A stretch of 64,000 nucleotides of DNA from Monarcha castaneiventris obscurior (Eukaryota; Chordata; Aves; Passeriformes; Monarchidae), in the NCBI GenBank assembly GCA_026261815.1, contig JAMPIT010000059.1:17780001-17844000 (forward strand), given 5' to 3'. Positions 63,200 to 64,000 of this stretch are shown one piece after another. Each line of letters begins with the position of its first letter. Positions within the stretch are counted from its first letter, which is position 1. Position numbers and translations under genes: made by a program. The notes below the pieces were generated by a model. It worked only from the letters and a program-made list of their open reading frames with translations. It was not told the origin of the DNA and ran no database searches.

Positions 63200-63333
63200 T
63201 AAGCCACCTTTTCTCCAGGCTAAACTACACAAGCTCCGTCAGCCACTATGAGGATAGGACTTACTATCTAGAGGTTTGTTGCTCTTCTCTGGACACAGTC
63301 CAGCACCTCAATGTATTTCTTATACTGAGGGTG
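63200..63333 (-). mobile_element. CR1 LINE fragment, ORF2 3' region
   Basis: Plus-strand landmarks are GGTTTGTTGCTCTTCTCTGG, ACACAGTCCAGCACCTCAAT and TTTCTTATACTGAGGG. This is the inverted CR1 region before the QRRA motif. It is followed directly by the endonuclease-RT linker at 63341, so about 1 kb of CR1 between them is missing. Confidence 0.85.
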
Positions 63334-63340
63334 TCAGAAG

Positions 63341-63800
63341 AAAACTGTCTTTTTTTCCTGAGTTCAAGTGAAAGCTCTCTGTTAAACCACACCTGTCTTT
63401 CCCACCAGATTGTCTTTTGTCACATGAGGATGTCCTGCTCCTGCACCTTTAAGATTTCCTTCTTGGGCAATTTCCAGCCTTCCTGGAGTCCTTTGTCCTT
63501 CAGGGCTGCCTCCCGAGAGAGTCTCTCAACTGGACTCCTAAACAAGGAAGAGTGCCTTCTGGAAGTCCAGTGTGGCAGTTCTGCTGATCCCCACCTTAGT
63601 TCTGTGAGAATCAAAAACTGTGTATGCTTGTTATGCTCAGGATGGCCTCCAAGTATCACCCATCACTCCTTCCCCTTCACAAAGAACTGGTCCAACAGGG
63701 TGCCTTCCCTAGCTGTCTCACTCATCAACTGTGTTAGGAACTTATGTTCCACACACTCCAGGAACGTGTCAGACTGTTTCCCCTCTTAAGTACTGTATTT
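63341..63800 (-). mobile_element. CR1 LINE fragment, endonuclease-RT linker of ORF2
   Basis: Minus-strand CR1 from the region between the endonuclease and reverse transcriptase domains. Plus-strand landmarks are CACATGAGGATGTCCTGCTC, GCAATTTCCAGCCTTCCTGG, TTCAGGGCTGCCTCCCG, GGAAGTCCAGTGTGGCAGTT, AACAGGGTGCCTTCCCTAGC and CACACACTCCAGGAACGTG. The minus strand keeps an open frame of 79 codons (63420-63659) that includes KKEILKVQEQDI. This internal region is rarer than 3' ends because most CR1 copies are strongly 5'-truncated. Confidence 0.9.
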
Positions 63801-64000
63801 CAATACTGTATTAGGAAGGGGTATACCTTTTAAAGAAAAAGAAATGCATATTTTAGAGGTTTTTATAGATTTTGTTATACATGCTATATATTTGTGTTTA
63901 ATGTCTATATAAAAATGTGTGTGTATTTATTCACACGCCCTGTTTCAAATTCCATTTTGGATTTGTTATACCAAAAACTGAAGAGATTAATGAAGTAACA
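63801..64000. other. Gene-free AT-rich DNA at window edge
   Basis: I see no gene or recognisable repeat beyond short A/T-rich words. Confidence 0.5.

Overview
The window looks like nuclear DNA of a bird, most likely a neoavian and probably a passerine. The evidence is the repeat content: many fragments of CR1 LINEs with the avian 3' end (tandem ATTCTATG-like octamers), several ERVL-type solo LTRs of the kind abundant in songbirds, and one ERVK-like solo LTR with a perfect 6-bp target-site duplication. The DNA is visibly AT-rich. Family names come from memory of avian repeat consensus sequences; no database search was run.

No intact protein-coding gene, rRNA, tRNA, CRISPR array or bacterial-type operon is supported. 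The open reading frames are short and are explained by chance, by CR1 reverse-transcriptase remnants, or by microsatellites. The window therefore reads as a gene desert or the inside of a very large intron. Only one segment (about 21.23-21.34 kb, minus strand) has exon-like character, and it is weak.

Layout: 1-2.9 kb unique AT-rich DNA; 2.9-5.0 kb a repeat cluster (CR1, LTR, CR1 plus, CR1 minus); 5.0-13.5 kb mostly unique with a small GC-rich island at 5.8 kb; 13.5-15.1 kb a CR1 tail, then a CR1 split by a 646-bp solo LTR; 16.9-17.4 kb an ERVL LTR; 23.3-25.5 kb an ERVL LTR interrupted by a 1.56-kb CR1 and by a perfectly palindromic ACT/AGT microsatellite; 26.0-27.5 kb a second, GC-richer LTR and a CR1 tail; 27.5-41.2 kb unique; 41.2 kb a CR1 fragment; 46.1-47.0 kb a very old CR1/L3-like remnant; 55.6-56.3 kb a CR1; 57.3-57.9 and 60.5-60.8 kb minus-strand ERVL LTRs; 58.6 and 62.4 kb long purine microsatellites; 63.1-63.8 kb a rearranged CR1 mosaic.

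There is no cooperating gene system here. The points of interest are nested insertions that give relative ages, an unusual palindromic trinucleotide tract, local duplications inside repeats, an exon-like segment, and unique stretches whose motif content makes them candidates for conserved regulatory elements. I found no convincing undescribed biological system.
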